Assembly (NCBI RefSeq): GCF_001695575.1
Contig: NZ_LUAX01000001.1
Span: forward strand, 620,001 to 684,000
Length of the DNA stretch: 64,000 nucleotides
DNA from: Vibrio europaeus
GTDB taxonomy: Bacteria > Pseudomonadota > Gammaproteobacteria > Enterobacterales > Vibrionaceae
Reading direction: 5' to 3'
Position 1 is the first letter of the stretch. The number at the start of each line of letters is the position of its first letter. Both the position numbers and the translations under genes were made by a program. This document shows, piece by piece, positions 20,789-29,666 of the stretch. The notes under the pieces are model-generated. The model was not told where the DNA came from and made no database searches. It saw only the letters and a list, made by a program, of their open reading frames with translations.

Positions 20789-23700
20789 ACATAAGAATAA
20801 CTCGCCGCAAAGCGATGATGATGTAACGGGTGTCGCGGCTTACTTTATCCGCAACCGAGTCATTAGTTGGATGATCGCATTAATCTTCTTGATTGGTGGC
20901 GTTGCGGCTTTCTTTGGCTTAGGTCGACTAGAAGATCCTGCATTTACCATCAAAGATGCCATGGTGGTGACTTCCTACCCGGGAGCCACACCGCAGCAAG
21001 TTGAAGAAGAGGTGACTTATCCTATAGAGAAGGCGATTCAGCAGCTAACCTATGTCGATGAAGTCAACTCCATTTCAAGCCGCGGTTTATCGCAAATAAC
21101 GGTTTCGATGAAAAACAACTACGGCCCCGATGATTTACCCCAGATTTGGGATGAATTACGCCGAAAAGTGAACGATCTAAAAGGTCAGCTACCGCCGGGG
21201 GTGAATGACCCATCGGTGATTGATGATTTTGGTGACGTTTACGGCATTTTGCTAGCGGTAACAGGTGATGGCTACAGTTACAAAGAGCTACTCGATTATG
21301 TGGACTATCTACGTCGAGAGCTAGAACTGATTGACGGAGTCAGCAAGGTTTCGGTCTCCGGAGAACAGCAAGAGCAGGTCTTTATCGAGATTTCGATGAA
21401 GCGTTTGAGCACCCTCGGAATCGCACCGAACACGGTATTTAACTTATTATCAACTCAGAATGTGGTTTCTGATGCGGGCGCAATTCGGATTGGGGACGAA
21501 TACATTCGAATCCACCCTACTGGTGAGTTCAAGAATGTCGATCAGCTCGGCGATTTAATCATTACTGAGAGTGGTGCGCAGGGGCTGATCTACCTGAAAG
21601 ACGTCGCAGACATTACTCGTGGCTATGTTGAAGTTCCGAGCAATATCGTCACTTTCAATGGTGAGCTAGCGCTTAATTTAGGGGTTTCCTTTGCTCAAGG
21701 AGTAAACGTTGTTGAAGTGGGTCAACGATTTGACCGACGTTTAGCTGAGCTTAAGTACCAGCAGCCAGTGGGTGTTGAGATTTCTGAGATCTATAGCCAA
21801 CCGAAAGAAGTGGATAAGTCAGTTAGCGGCTTTGTTGTCAGCCTAGGTCAAGCGGTCGCGATCGTTATTATCGTACTGCTGTTCTTTATGGGACTGAGAT
21901 CAGGTCTATTGATTGGCCTTATTTTGCTACTCACGGTTTTGGGTACTTTCATATTTATGAAGTACTTTGCCATCGATTTACAACGTATCTCCCTAGGTGC
22001 TCTGGTTATCGCTTTAGGTATGCTGGTGGACAATGCCATTGTGGTGGTTGAAGGGATACTGATCGGCACACAAAAAGGGCGAACGCGGATGCAAGCCGCG
22101 ACAGATATCGTGACTCAAACCAAGTGGCCGTTGCTAGGCGCGACAGTGATTGCGGTGACCGCATTTGCACCAATCGGTTTGTCTGAGGATGCAACAGGTG
22201 AGTATTGTGGCACCTTATTTAGTGTGCTTCTTATCTCACTGATGTTGAGTTGGTTTACGGCAATCTCTCTAACTCCATTCTTTGCCGATATCTTCTTTAA
22301 AGGACAGAAGTTCAAGCAAGATGGTGCAGAAAGCGACCCATACAATGGAATGATCTTTGTGCTGTACAAAGGTTTCCTTGAGTTCTGTATGAAGCGCGCT
22401 TGGTTAACCGTCGTTGTTCTTATTCTGGGCTTAGCTGCGAGCATTGTTGGCTTTACCCAAGTTAAGCAGTCGTTCTTCCCATCTTCGACGACACCTATCT
22501 TCCAAGCAGACATCTGGTTGCCTGAAGGAACCGATATTCGTGCGACAAATACGAAACTGAAAGCTTTGGAATCTTGGCTATCTGATCAAGAAGGTGTCGA
22601 GCACATTACCACTACTGCTGGTAAAGGTCTCCAACGCTTTATGCTGACCTATGCGCCAGAGAAGAGCTATGCGGCTTACGGTGAAATCACGACTAGGGTG
22701 GCTGATTACGAGCAACTTGACAGCTTAATGACAAACTTTAGGCTGCATCTAGAGGACAAGTTCCCTGAAATTAATTACAAGCTTAAACAGATTGAGCTTG
22801 GTCCTGGCGGCGGTGCGAAAATCGAAGCTCGTATTATTGGTTCAGATCCAACGGTACTGCGTGGTATCGCTAAGCAAGTTGAAGACATCATGCACGCGGA
22901 CCCAGGTACAACCAACATTCGTCACGATTGGCGTGAACGTACAAAAGTGCTTGAGCCGCAGTTCAACGAAAGCCAAGCTCGTCGTTACGGTATCAGCAAG
23001 TCTGATGTGGATGAGTTTCTTGCGATGTCATTCTCTGGCAAGTCGATTGGTGTTTATCGAGATGGTACGACCTTGATGCCGATAGTGGCACGCTTACCCG
23101 AAGATGAACGTGTCGACATTCGAAATATCGAAGGTATGAAGATATGGAGTCCTGCACTTAGCGAGTACATCCCGCTGCAACAAGTCACTATGGGCTACGA
23201 TATTCGTTGGGAAGACCCAATCATAGTGCGTAAGAACCGTAAGCGTATGCTAACAGTCTTTGCGGATCCTGATTTGTTAGGCGAAGAAACGGCAGCGACA
23301 CTTCAAGCTCGTCTAATGCCGCAAATTGAAGCGATTGAGCTGCCGCCGGGTTATTCATTAGAGTGGGGCGGTGAGTATGAGTCTTCGGGTGATGCCCAAG
23401 AGTCACTCTTTACCACCATGCCGATGGGTTACCTGTTTATGTTCTTAGTCACTGTGTTCTTGTTTAACTCGGTGAAAGAGCCGTTGATCGTCTGGTTAAC
23501 AGTACCTCTGGCAATCATTGGTGTAACGACGGGCCTACTGGCACTGAATACCCCATTTGGCTTTATGGCCTTGCTTGGTTTCTTGAGCTTGTCCGGTATG
23601 CTACTTAAGAACGGGATTGTGTTGTTGGATCAGATCGAGATTGAAATGCACTCGGGCAAAGACCCATATGTGGCAGTCGTTGACGCTGCATTAAGTCGCG

Positions 23701-23882
23701 TTCGTCCTGTTTGTATGGCGGCGATTACGACCATCTTGGGTATGATTCCTTTGCTTCCTGACATTTTCTTCAAGCCGATGGCGGTAACCATCATGTTTGG
23801 TTTAGGTTTTGCGACAGTACTGACACTTATTGTCGTACCAGTGTTGTATCGTCTATTCCACAAAGTAAAAGTGCCAAACTAA
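20781..23882 (+). CDS. vexK: RND efflux pump, VexK-type
   Basis: Inner-membrane proton-driven multidrug exporter of the AcrB/HAE superfamily, 1033 residues. There are 12 predicted membrane segments with two large periplasmic loops (about 45-340 and 560-870). The TM4 proton-relay region carries ALVIALGMLVDNAIVVVEG, with the conserved acidic residues, and TM10-11 contains GFMALLGFLSLSGMLLKNGI. No outer-membrane channel gene is adjacent, so it probably uses TolC. The ATG lies within the end of vexJ. A terminator follows. Confidence 0.93.
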   Translation: MSEHKNNSPQSDDDVTGVAAYFIRNRVISWMIALIFLIGGVAAFFGLGRLEDPAFTIKDAMVVTSYPGATPQQVEEEVTYPIEKAIQQLTYVDEVNSISSRGLSQITVSMKNNYGPDDLPQIWDELRRKVNDLKGQLPPGVNDPSVIDDFGDVYGILLAVTGDGYSYKELLDYVDYLRRELELIDGVSKVSVSGEQQEQVFIEISMKRLSTLGIAPNTVFNLLSTQNVVSDAGAIRIGDEYIRIHPTGEFKNVDQLGDLIITESGAQGLIYLKDVADITRGYVEVPSNIVTFNGELALNLGVSFAQGVNVVEVGQRFDRRLAELKYQQPVGVEISEIYSQPKEVDKSVSGFVVSLGQAVAIVIIVLLFFMGLRSGLLIGLILLLTVLGTFIFMKYFAIDLQRISLGALVIALGMLVDNAIVVVEGILIGTQKGRTRMQAATDIVTQTKWPLLGATVIAVTAFAPIGLSEDATGEYCGTLFSVLLISLMLSWFTAISLTPFFADIFFKGQKFKQDGAESDPYNGMIFVLYKGFLEFCMKRAWLTVVVLILGLAASIVGFTQVKQSFFPSSTTPIFQADIWLPEGTDIRATNTKLKALESWLSDQEGVEHITTTAGKGLQRFMLTYAPEKSYAAYGEITTRVADYEQLDSLMTNFRLHLEDKFPEINYKLKQIELGPGGGAKIEARIIGSDPTVLRGIAKQVEDIMHADPGTTNIRHDWRERTKVLEPQFNESQARRYGISKSDVDEFLAMSFSGKSIGVYRDGTTLMPIVARLPEDERVDIRNIEGMKIWSPALSEYIPLQQVTMGYDIRWEDPIIVRKNRKRMLTVFADPDLLGEETAATLQARLMPQIEAIELPPGYSLEWGGEYESSGDAQESLFTTMPMGYLFMFLVTVFLFNSVKEPLIVWLTVPLAIIGVTTGLLALNTPFGFMALLGFLSLSGMLLKNGIVLLDQIEIEMHSGKDPYVAVVDAALSRVRPVCMAAITTILGMIPLLPDIFFKPMAVTIMFGLGFATVLTLIVVPVLYRLFHKVKVPN

Positions 23883-23895
23883 CTAAACTAGAAGT

Positions 23896-23930
23896 AAACG
23901 CCCCTGACTTTGTCGGGGGCGTTTGTTTTT
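23896..23930 (+). terminator. Terminator of vexIJK
   Basis: Stem AAACGCCCCTGAC / GTCGGGGGCGTTT with a short loop (one G bulge), followed by GTTTTT. It lies 14 bp after the vexK stop. Confidence 0.9.
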
Positions 23931-23945
23931 ATAAGGAGACAATCA

Positions 23946-24512
23946 ATGAGCAAGGATACAACTTGTGCTTGGGCGATGAATCATGAACTTGAGCGTGAAT
24001 ATCACGATGCGGAGTGGGGCGTCCCCGTTTATGATGACAAGGTATTGTTTGAGTTCATAACTTTAGAAGGGGCTCAGGCAGGCTTGAGTTGGATTACGAT
24101 TCTAAAGAAACGTGAGGGTTACCGAGCAGCGTTTGAAGGTTACGATCTGTCTCGTCTGTCGCAATACGATGAAAGTCAGGTCGAGCGAATCATCGAAAAC
24201 TATGATGTCGTCAAACATCGAGGCAAGATCACTTCTGTATTTGGAAATGCACGTGCGGCTTTGGCACTGATTGAAGAATATGGCAGCTTATCGAAAGCTT
24301 TGTGGCAGTTTGTTGATGGTAAACCGATCGTAAATAATTGGACGCAAATGAGTGATGTGCCTGCTTCGACAGAGCAATCGAAAGCAATGAGCAAGTTTCT
24401 CAAAAAGAAAGGCTTTAAGTTTGTTGGCGAAACGATCTGCTACGCCTTTATGCAAGCGGTCGGAATGGTTGATGATCACCTCGTTGACTGCCCAAAGAAA
24501 GGGGCTAAATAG
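23946..24512 (+). CDS. tag: DNA-3-methyladenine glycosylase I
   Basis: Base-excision repair enzyme that removes 3-methyladenine. The 188-residue HhH-family protein has the zinc-binding N-terminus (CAWAM) with HDAEWGVP, the core GAQAGLSWITILKKREGYR, and the C-terminal zinc ligands in HLVDCPKK. ATG at 23946 is preferred because TAAGGAG lies just upstream; a longer reading would start inside the preceding terminator. Convergent with the foldase gene. Confidence 0.97.
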   Translation: MSKDTTCAWAMNHELEREYHDAEWGVPVYDDKVLFEFITLEGAQAGLSWITILKKREGYRAAFEGYDLSRLSQYDESQVERIIENYDVVKHRGKITSVFGNARAALALIEEYGSLSKALWQFVDGKPIVNNWTQMSDVPASTEQSKAMSKFLKKKGFKFVGETICYAFMQAVGMVDDHLVDCPKKGAK

Positions 24513-24517
24513 CATTG

Positions 24518-24538
24518 GGCAGCACACTTAGTGCTGCC
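24518..24538. terminator. Hairpin between tag and lifO
   Basis: Eight-base-pair stem GGCAGCAC / GTGCTGCC with a 5-base loop, between convergent stops. There is no T-run on either strand, so terminator function is doubtful. Confidence 0.4.
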
Positions 24539-24548
24539 AACATGTTGG

Positions 24549-25403
24549 CTAACGACTTTGGTCATGAATCCTCTCAAGTGCTTCGACACGTCGCAATTGT
24601 GTTGAATCGAAGCTCTTTTCTCTAAGCTGTGCGATCTGTAGCTTTTTATCTTGCTCGGAAAGAGAGTCAGATGTAAGTAGCTCATCTCTGCTTTCCAAGT
24701 AGGAATCCAATGTTGCTTGAAAATTATCACGTTGTTGATCGAGTTCCGCTAATCGCTTAGCCCCGTCTTCACCAACTAACTCGCTTCTTGCGATGTATTT
24801 GTCTTGGCCATCAAGCTTTGAGACAGAGTCCAATTCTACAACTAGCAGATTGTTTTTTTCTGCTGCCTGAATGTAGCTAGGCATATCATTGAGTTGCTCT
24901 TCTAGTAAGCTCTTTTTTTGCTCGGTATCTAAATCATTTTCAGTGATTCTCGCTTTGTTAATCGCCAATTGGCGCATTAGATTCTCTTCTTCAAATAGCA
25001 GCTTTATTTCTTGCTCAGAGAAGTAGCGAGACTGTAACGTTAAGATCTGTACATGAAGCTGCTCTAGATCTAGAGCTGTGAGTTGGGTTGCTTGCAAAGG
25101 CTCAAGCTCTGCTAATGCTTCTTTGTACTCCAAATAAGTGGCAAACAACACTTCCTCGTTACTCAACTTGCTCTCTGTTGAAGCACGCTTATTCACTTTC
25201 TTTTTTATGTCATCAAGACTTTGTTCACCTAAGCTGCTGAGTGAAAAATCAAAAAAGTGTTTGGGGGTTGTTGTGTCGATCTCTACATCAGCTTGAGAAA
25301 GGAGCGGGGCTGGAGTTTCCAGTTGCCTCTCGGACAAATATAAGACCGCTCCAAGCCCAATTGAAGTGATGACAGAAATGGTGATTAGAACGGTCTTTTT
25401 CAT
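24549..25403 (-). CDS. lifO: Lipase-specific foldase (lipase chaperone)
   Basis: Membrane-anchored periplasmic steric chaperone that folds the neighbouring lipase before type II secretion. An N-terminal membrane anchor lies at about 5-24. The family's RxxFDY-type motif appears as HFFDFSLSSLGE near residues 49-60 (Phe replaces Tyr). The rest is helical, as expected for the long embracing arm (minidomains with SKLSNEEVLFATYLEYKEAL). 284 residues. It follows the lipase by 10 bp on the same strand. Confidence 0.92.
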   Translation of the reverse strand: MKKTVLITISVITSIGLGAVLYLSERQLETPAPLLSQADVEIDTTTPKHFFDFSLSSLGEQSLDDIKKKVNKRASTESKLSNEEVLFATYLEYKEALAELEPLQATQLTALDLEQLHVQILTLQSRYFSEQEIKLLFEEENLMRQLAINKARITENDLDTEQKKSLLEEQLNDMPSYIQAAEKNNLLVVELDSVSKLDGQDKYIARSELVGEDGAKRLAELDQQRDNFQATLDSYLESRDELLTSDSLSEQDKKLQIAQLREKSFDSTQLRRVEALERIHDQSR

Positions 25404-25413
25404 TGGTTAACCC

Positions 25414-26349
25414 TTACAGTCCTTGTTGTTTGAGGCGATTTGCGTGTTGTCGATAGAGTGTGACGGGATCAGTTTCGAATAGGTGGTGAATGCCCAAGAG
25501 TCCGTTTATTTCATCCAGATGATTCATTTTGTAGTCGTCACGAATCACTTTGCCTAGGTGAGTACTGCACGCACCGACAAGTCCGTCATTGGGTTCGTCA
25601 AATGCCCAGCCGAGTATCACCATTGCCCCATCAGTTGGATCCAAAAGGTTGGTAAAAGTGGAAGACCCTGTCCAAGAGTAGTAATAGACGCCATTGCTGG
25701 CGAGAAGATCCCCGTTGCCACATGCGGTAGTAGGAATGCCGTATGGGTGATGCTGATTGAATGCCAGAGAGCCTTCAGTAGTCAGCGCTTCCAAAGAGGC
25801 CAAAGGGTCTTGCTCAAGATCTGTACCTCCTGATAGGAGATTGATAAGAGTGGTTAAACCCCCAGCAAGTTTCACGGCCAATCCTTCTAAGCCTGAACCT
25901 TCAGGGACAGTTCCTCTTACCAGATCGGCGACTTTTGAGCCTTTGTTTACACCACCAATACTCGTGACAGAGGCTACAAGGTCCGGTCTCACGGATGCAA
26001 CGTAACGAGCCGTTGGTCCACCATGACTATGGCCTATTAGGTTGACTTTAGTCGCCCCGGTAGCAGCGAGCAGTGTTTCTACTTGTTTGAGAAGTTGCTC
26101 GCCTCTGACCTCGGTACTGTTAGAGGCAGATACCTGAGCAACGTAGACAGTCGCGCCGTCTCGGGTTAGCGAGTGCGGTATTCCGTAGAAATAGTCGACA
26201 CCAGCGAGAGTATCAAAGCCGAAGAGTCCGTGGACGAGGACAATGGGATGTTGAGTTTGAGTATAGCCACCTGCGTGGGCAAGATTGGAGAGTGTTGGTT
26301 GTCCAATTGCGAGTACGCAAGTCAGGACAAGTGAGTAGATCAGTTTCAA
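25414..26349 (-). CDS. lipA: Secreted triacylglycerol lipase, family I, foldase-dependent
   Basis: Extracellular lipase. A signal peptide spans about 1-26 (ending LAHA). The oxyanion-hole motif HGLFG is at 40-44, the nucleophile Ser108 in GHSHGG (106-111), catalytic Asp255 in NDGLVG and His277 in NHLDE. Cys210 and Cys261 can form the disulfide typical of family I lipases. 311 residues. Co-directional with its foldase, so both are probably expressed together; export would use the Sec and type II systems. Confidence 0.93.
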   Translation of the reverse strand: MKLIYSLVLTCVLAIGQPTLSNLAHAGGYTQTQHPIVLVHGLFGFDTLAGVDYFYGIPHSLTRDGATVYVAQVSASNSTEVRGEQLLKQVETLLAATGATKVNLIGHSHGGPTARYVASVRPDLVASVTSIGGVNKGSKVADLVRGTVPEGSGLEGLAVKLAGGLTTLINLLSGGTDLEQDPLASLEALTTEGSLAFNQHHPYGIPTTACGNGDLLASNGVYYYSWTGSSTFTNLLDPTDGAMVILGWAFDEPNDGLVGACSTHLGKVIRDDYKMNHLDEINGLLGIHHLFETDPVTLYRQHANRLKQQGL

Positions 26350-26530
26350 TGTTAGCTCCTTCTGGTATGACCTCTGATGAGATATTTAAACGTAGAAGAA
26401 AAATTGAGCTATACGAAATCTGAATAGTTAAAGAAAGATTAAAACGTGATGTTGAATTAAAAACCAACAGCTTTAATTAACAAAAGGTTTTAGAAAACCG
26501 TTTTGATTTAATTGTTAATAAAATCAATGC
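26350..26530 (-). promoter_or_regulatory. Upstream region of the lipase operon
   Basis: AT-rich spacer between the metC terminator and lipA that must carry the lipase promoter. It contains the small inverted repeat GGTTTT-AG-AAAACC (about 26486-26499). No regulator motif is recognised. Confidence 0.3.
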
Positions 26531-26555
26531 ATTAAAAAGCCTCGCGAGCGAGGCT
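26531..26555 (-). terminator. Terminator of metC
   Basis: Stem AGCCTCGC / GCGAGGCT with a 2-base loop; on the minus strand it is followed by TTTTTAAT. It lies 24 bp after the metC stop. Confidence 0.85.
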
Positions 26556-26578
26556 AAATAATCAATTGTTAGAAAGTA

Positions 26579-27784
26579 CTAGGCGGTAGCTTCTTTTTCG
26601 AGAACCAGAGCGTTGTATCGTTCTAGCCCTGCTTCTAAATCAGCGATCAGATCATCGACGTCTTCAAGTCCAATATGGACACGAATCAGGGTTCCCTCAA
26701 AGTTAGGGTTAGCAACAGTACGCAGACTATTGAAGCTCTTCGGTTCATTAGCAAGAATCAGACTCTCAAAACCACCCCAAGAATACCCCATACTAAAATG
26801 CTTCATTCCATCTAATAGGGCTGTCGTTGCTCGTGGATAACTGGTTTTCAACACAAATGAAAATAGGCCATTTCCACCGGTAAAATCTCGCGTGAAAAAC
26901 TCGTGACCAGGACAGGTTTCAAGGGTAGGGTGGCGAACATGATCGACTTCTGGTCTGTTTTGAAGCCACTGCGCCACTTTCAAGCTGTTTTCCGCGTGTT
27001 GACGCAAGCGTACATCCAAAGTGCGAATTCCGCGTAAGCCTAAGTAAGCATCATCAGGAGACACACATTGACCCATTAGGTAGCTTTGCTCGCGTAATTG
27101 ATCCCAGTATTGCTCGCTGGCTACCGCAGTGCCAAGCATCACATCTGAGTGTCCGACAATGTATTTGGTTGCCGCTTGAATTGAAATATCAACACCATGC
27201 TCAAATGGAGAGAAATTCACCCCAGCCGCCCAAGTATTATCGAGCATAACGATGATATCATGTTGGTGTGCAATGCTAGACAGGGTAGGTACGTCTTGCA
27301 CTTCCATGGTGATAGAGCCTGGAGATTCGAGGAAAAGAACCTTAGTGTTAGGTTTGATGAGCTCTTTGATCCCTTCACCAATCGTTGGTTCGTAGTATGT
27401 GGTTTCTACACCCATTTTCTTGAGGATTTTATCGCAGAAATCTCGTGTTGGTTCGTAACAGGTATCGACCATAAGAATATGATCGCCTGTTTCAACAAAA
27501 GACAAAATAGCATTAGAGATAGCAGCGGTGCCACATGGGTAAAGGGCGCAACCTGCACCTCCTTCGATCTCTGTCATTGCATCTTGGAACGCAAAATGAG
27601 TCGTGGTGCCGCGGCGACCATAAAACAGAGTTTTGTTTGCTCGGTTAACCGTTGCGTGATGCTTTTCTGCCACGGTATTAAAAACGACGGTTGAGGCTCT
27701 TTGAACGGAAGGGTTAACCACACCGTTAGTCCACTTTTCATCGCGACCAGCGGTAACGAACTTGGTCTGCTTACTTTCTGACAT
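26579..27784 (-). CDS. metC: Cystathionine beta-lyase MetC
   Basis: PLP enzyme that cleaves cystathionine to homocysteine, pyruvate and ammonia in methionine synthesis. The 401 residues show the Cys/Met metabolism fold: FYGRRGTTTH near 54-63, the PLP-stacking region ALYPCGTAAIS near 80-90, VMLDNTWAAG near 179-188 and the PLP lysine K207 in QAATKYIVGHSD. Single gene with its own terminator. Gamma-lyase or gamma-synthase paralogues are possible, but the sequence looks most like MetC. Confidence 0.9.
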   Translation of the reverse strand: MSESKQTKFVTAGRDEKWTNGVVNPSVQRASTVVFNTVAEKHHATVNRANKTLFYGRRGTTTHFAFQDAMTEIEGGAGCALYPCGTAAISNAILSFVETGDHILMVDTCYEPTRDFCDKILKKMGVETTYYEPTIGEGIKELIKPNTKVLFLESPGSITMEVQDVPTLSSIAHQHDIIVMLDNTWAAGVNFSPFEHGVDISIQAATKYIVGHSDVMLGTAVASEQYWDQLREQSYLMGQCVSPDDAYLGLRGIRTLDVRLRQHAENSLKVAQWLQNRPEVDHVRHPTLETCPGHEFFTRDFTGGNGLFSFVLKTSYPRATTALLDGMKHFSMGYSWGGFESLILANEPKSFNSLRTVANPNFEGTLIRVHIGLEDVDDLIADLEAGLERYNALVLEKEATA

Positions 27785-27846
27785 CGGAAGTCCTTATCGA
27801 ATACTTTACCTTATTTAAACCATGGCAAAGCATGAATAGCAAGGGA

Positions 27847-29301
27847 TTAAAGCAGAGGATTAAACAGATAAAATACACGCTCTAAAAAGCGAGAGAATAG
27901 CGTTCTCTTTTCCCACTGTTCTACGTCGACCAAATGAGACTCTTGCATATAACTTTGCTGTAGCCAGAACATCTCTTTGGTAAACGCTAGATCATCAATG
28001 GCTAAGGTGAGTTCAAAGTTAAGCCATAAGCTTCGCATATCAAGATTTACTGTCCCAACGAGACAAAACTCCTCATCAATGACAACAGACTTAGTATGGA
28101 GTAATCCACCATAGAATTCGTAGATCTTGACGCCTGCGCTGAGTAGCTCGCTATAAAATGCTCGTGACGCCCATTGAACCATTAACGAGTCATTTTTGTG
28201 TGGAATGATAAGTTCTACATTAATACCACGCTGGGCGGTCATCTTAAGAGTTTCAAGTAAGTCAGAGCTCGGGACAAAATAAGGGGTAGTGATTCGAACC
28301 GAGTGGTTAGCCTGATTAATCGCAAGCGTTAAAACTTGAGAAATCAAATGTTCCGGCATACCAGGCCCTGAAGGAACCACTTGTACTGGATGTTGCGGTT
28401 CGTCAGGGTTAATACGGCATTCTGGAATAGCAGGGAATGCACGTGACCCCGTTTCAACTTCCCAGTCCCAGCAATGAATAGCGGAAAGGACATTGACGGT
28501 TGGTCCAGTGACGCGAATCATAATGTCGATCCACTGTCCAACACCAGAATCTTGCTTAAAGTAGGCAGGGTCGACGAGGTTCATTGACCCTGTGTAGGCG
28601 ACTTTTTCGTCTATAACGATGATCTTCCGATGTTGACGGAGATCTAAGCGTCGTAGGAAGATACGCCAAGGGCTGACTTCAAGTGCTTGAACAACTTCGA
28701 CACCAGCGCTGCGCATCATCTTCGCCCATTCGCTGCGAAAGAAGCGCGGGCTCCCTGCAGAATCAAGTAGCAATTTAACATTTACGCCACGTTTTGCGGC
28801 TCGAATCAAGGCAGAAGCTACAGAATCGGCTAATCCGCCAGGGTGCCAAATATAGAAAACCATGCGAATACTGGTTTGCGCATTTTCTATATCTTCAATA
28901 ATTGAGTGCAGAATGTCGTTAGGAGAGCTCTGTAGGGAAAGGGAGTTTCCAGAGAGCGCTGGTAGACCCAATCGGTTATTACATAGCTCATCAATCCGGT
29001 AAATATGGCGACCGAAGCTTTCTGGTGAGTGCGCGTGACAGTCGTTTAGGCCTGAAAACCAGCCAGAAAAGGGAGAAAGCATCTCTTTTGCACGTTCCGC
29101 TCTTTTTCGGCCTAGATTGAGTTCGCCAAATAGGAAATAGCAGGCAACACCTAGAATTGGAATGATGTAAATGATCATCAGCCAAGCTAGCGAAACGCTC
29201 ACCGCGCGTCGCTTTAGCACTACTCGAATTGTCACACCGGCAACCAAAACCCAGTAAAAGACAATCCCAGCGAGCGTAACAAAGTGATAAAACTTTTCCA
29301 T
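27847..29301 (-). CDS. clsA: Cardiolipin synthase A
   Basis: Inner-membrane phospholipase D superfamily enzyme that joins two phosphatidylglycerols into cardiolipin. Two N-terminal membrane segments (about 8-28 and 36-58) are followed by two HKD motifs: H224-x-K226 with D231 (HRKIIVIDEKVAYTGSMN) and H402-x-K404 with D409 (HTKSVVIDEEFCLVGTVN). 484 residues, the family length. Single gene on the minus strand. Confidence 0.95.
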   Translation of the reverse strand: MEKFYHFVTLAGIVFYWVLVAGVTIRVVLKRRAVSVSLAWLMIIYIIPILGVACYFLFGELNLGRKRAERAKEMLSPFSGWFSGLNDCHAHSPESFGRHIYRIDELCNNRLGLPALSGNSLSLQSSPNDILHSIIEDIENAQTSIRMVFYIWHPGGLADSVASALIRAAKRGVNVKLLLDSAGSPRFFRSEWAKMMRSAGVEVVQALEVSPWRIFLRRLDLRQHRKIIVIDEKVAYTGSMNLVDPAYFKQDSGVGQWIDIMIRVTGPTVNVLSAIHCWDWEVETGSRAFPAIPECRINPDEPQHPVQVVPSGPGMPEHLISQVLTLAINQANHSVRITTPYFVPSSDLLETLKMTAQRGINVELIIPHKNDSLMVQWASRAFYSELLSAGVKIYEFYGGLLHTKSVVIDEEFCLVGTVNLDMRSLWLNFELTLAIDDLAFTKEMFWLQQSYMQESHLVDVEQWEKRTLFSRFLERVFYLFNPLL

Positions 29302-29427
29302 TCAGTAACCTAGGTAATCCAATGCTATCCAATATTAGAACTCTGGACGAAGGACGACAAGCAACAAATTTACAAAGAATGTAACGAACAGGAAGTAGAA
29401 ATAAAAAGTATGATTATGTTATGGGAG

Positions 29428-29445
29428 TGTAAAATCTGGTGTATA
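29428..29445 (+). promoter_or_regulatory. Weak TyrR-box-like site
   Basis: TGTAAA-N6-TGTATA matches the TyrR consensus TGTAAA-N6-TTTACA fully in the left half and at 4 of 6 positions in the right half. It lies about 220 bp upstream of the transporter start. Confidence 0.4.
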
Positions 29446-29586
29446 GTGGATGTTAAAGGCTAAAAAAGCAGCATTTAAACATATTTTTCACAACTGTGGT
29501 GGGAAATTAAACTTATTGGGCTTCCAATTTTAATCTTAAACTGCTTTACTTGCCATAACGTTAGCGTCACTGATAATTCTATTAAG

Positions 29587-29604
29587 TGTAAAAATTATTA
29601 TACA
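29587..29604 (+). promoter_or_regulatory. TyrR-box-like site upstream of the NSS transporter
   Basis: TGTAAA-AATTAT-TATACA matches TGTAAA-N6-TTTACA at 11 of 12 defined positions. It ends 62 bp before the GTG start, a suitable place to control the promoter. Confidence 0.6.
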
Positions 29605-29666
29605 CCACTTTTTACGACGCCTAACAGAAGCAAACACAACTTAGAAAACGATTTAATGGAGTAACC

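Larger units (their letters stand above)
29302..29666. promoter_or_regulatory. Divergent intergenic region between clsA and the NSS transporter
   Basis: 365 bp, AT-rich, with no gene. It must hold the clsA and transporter promoters. The only recognisable elements are the two TyrR-like boxes listed separately. Confidence 0.5.

Noticed and set aside
27197..27694. A 165-codon plus-strand reading opposite metC
   Set aside because: Antisense shadow of a well-conserved enzyme, with Cys/His/Phe-rich composition unlike a real protein.
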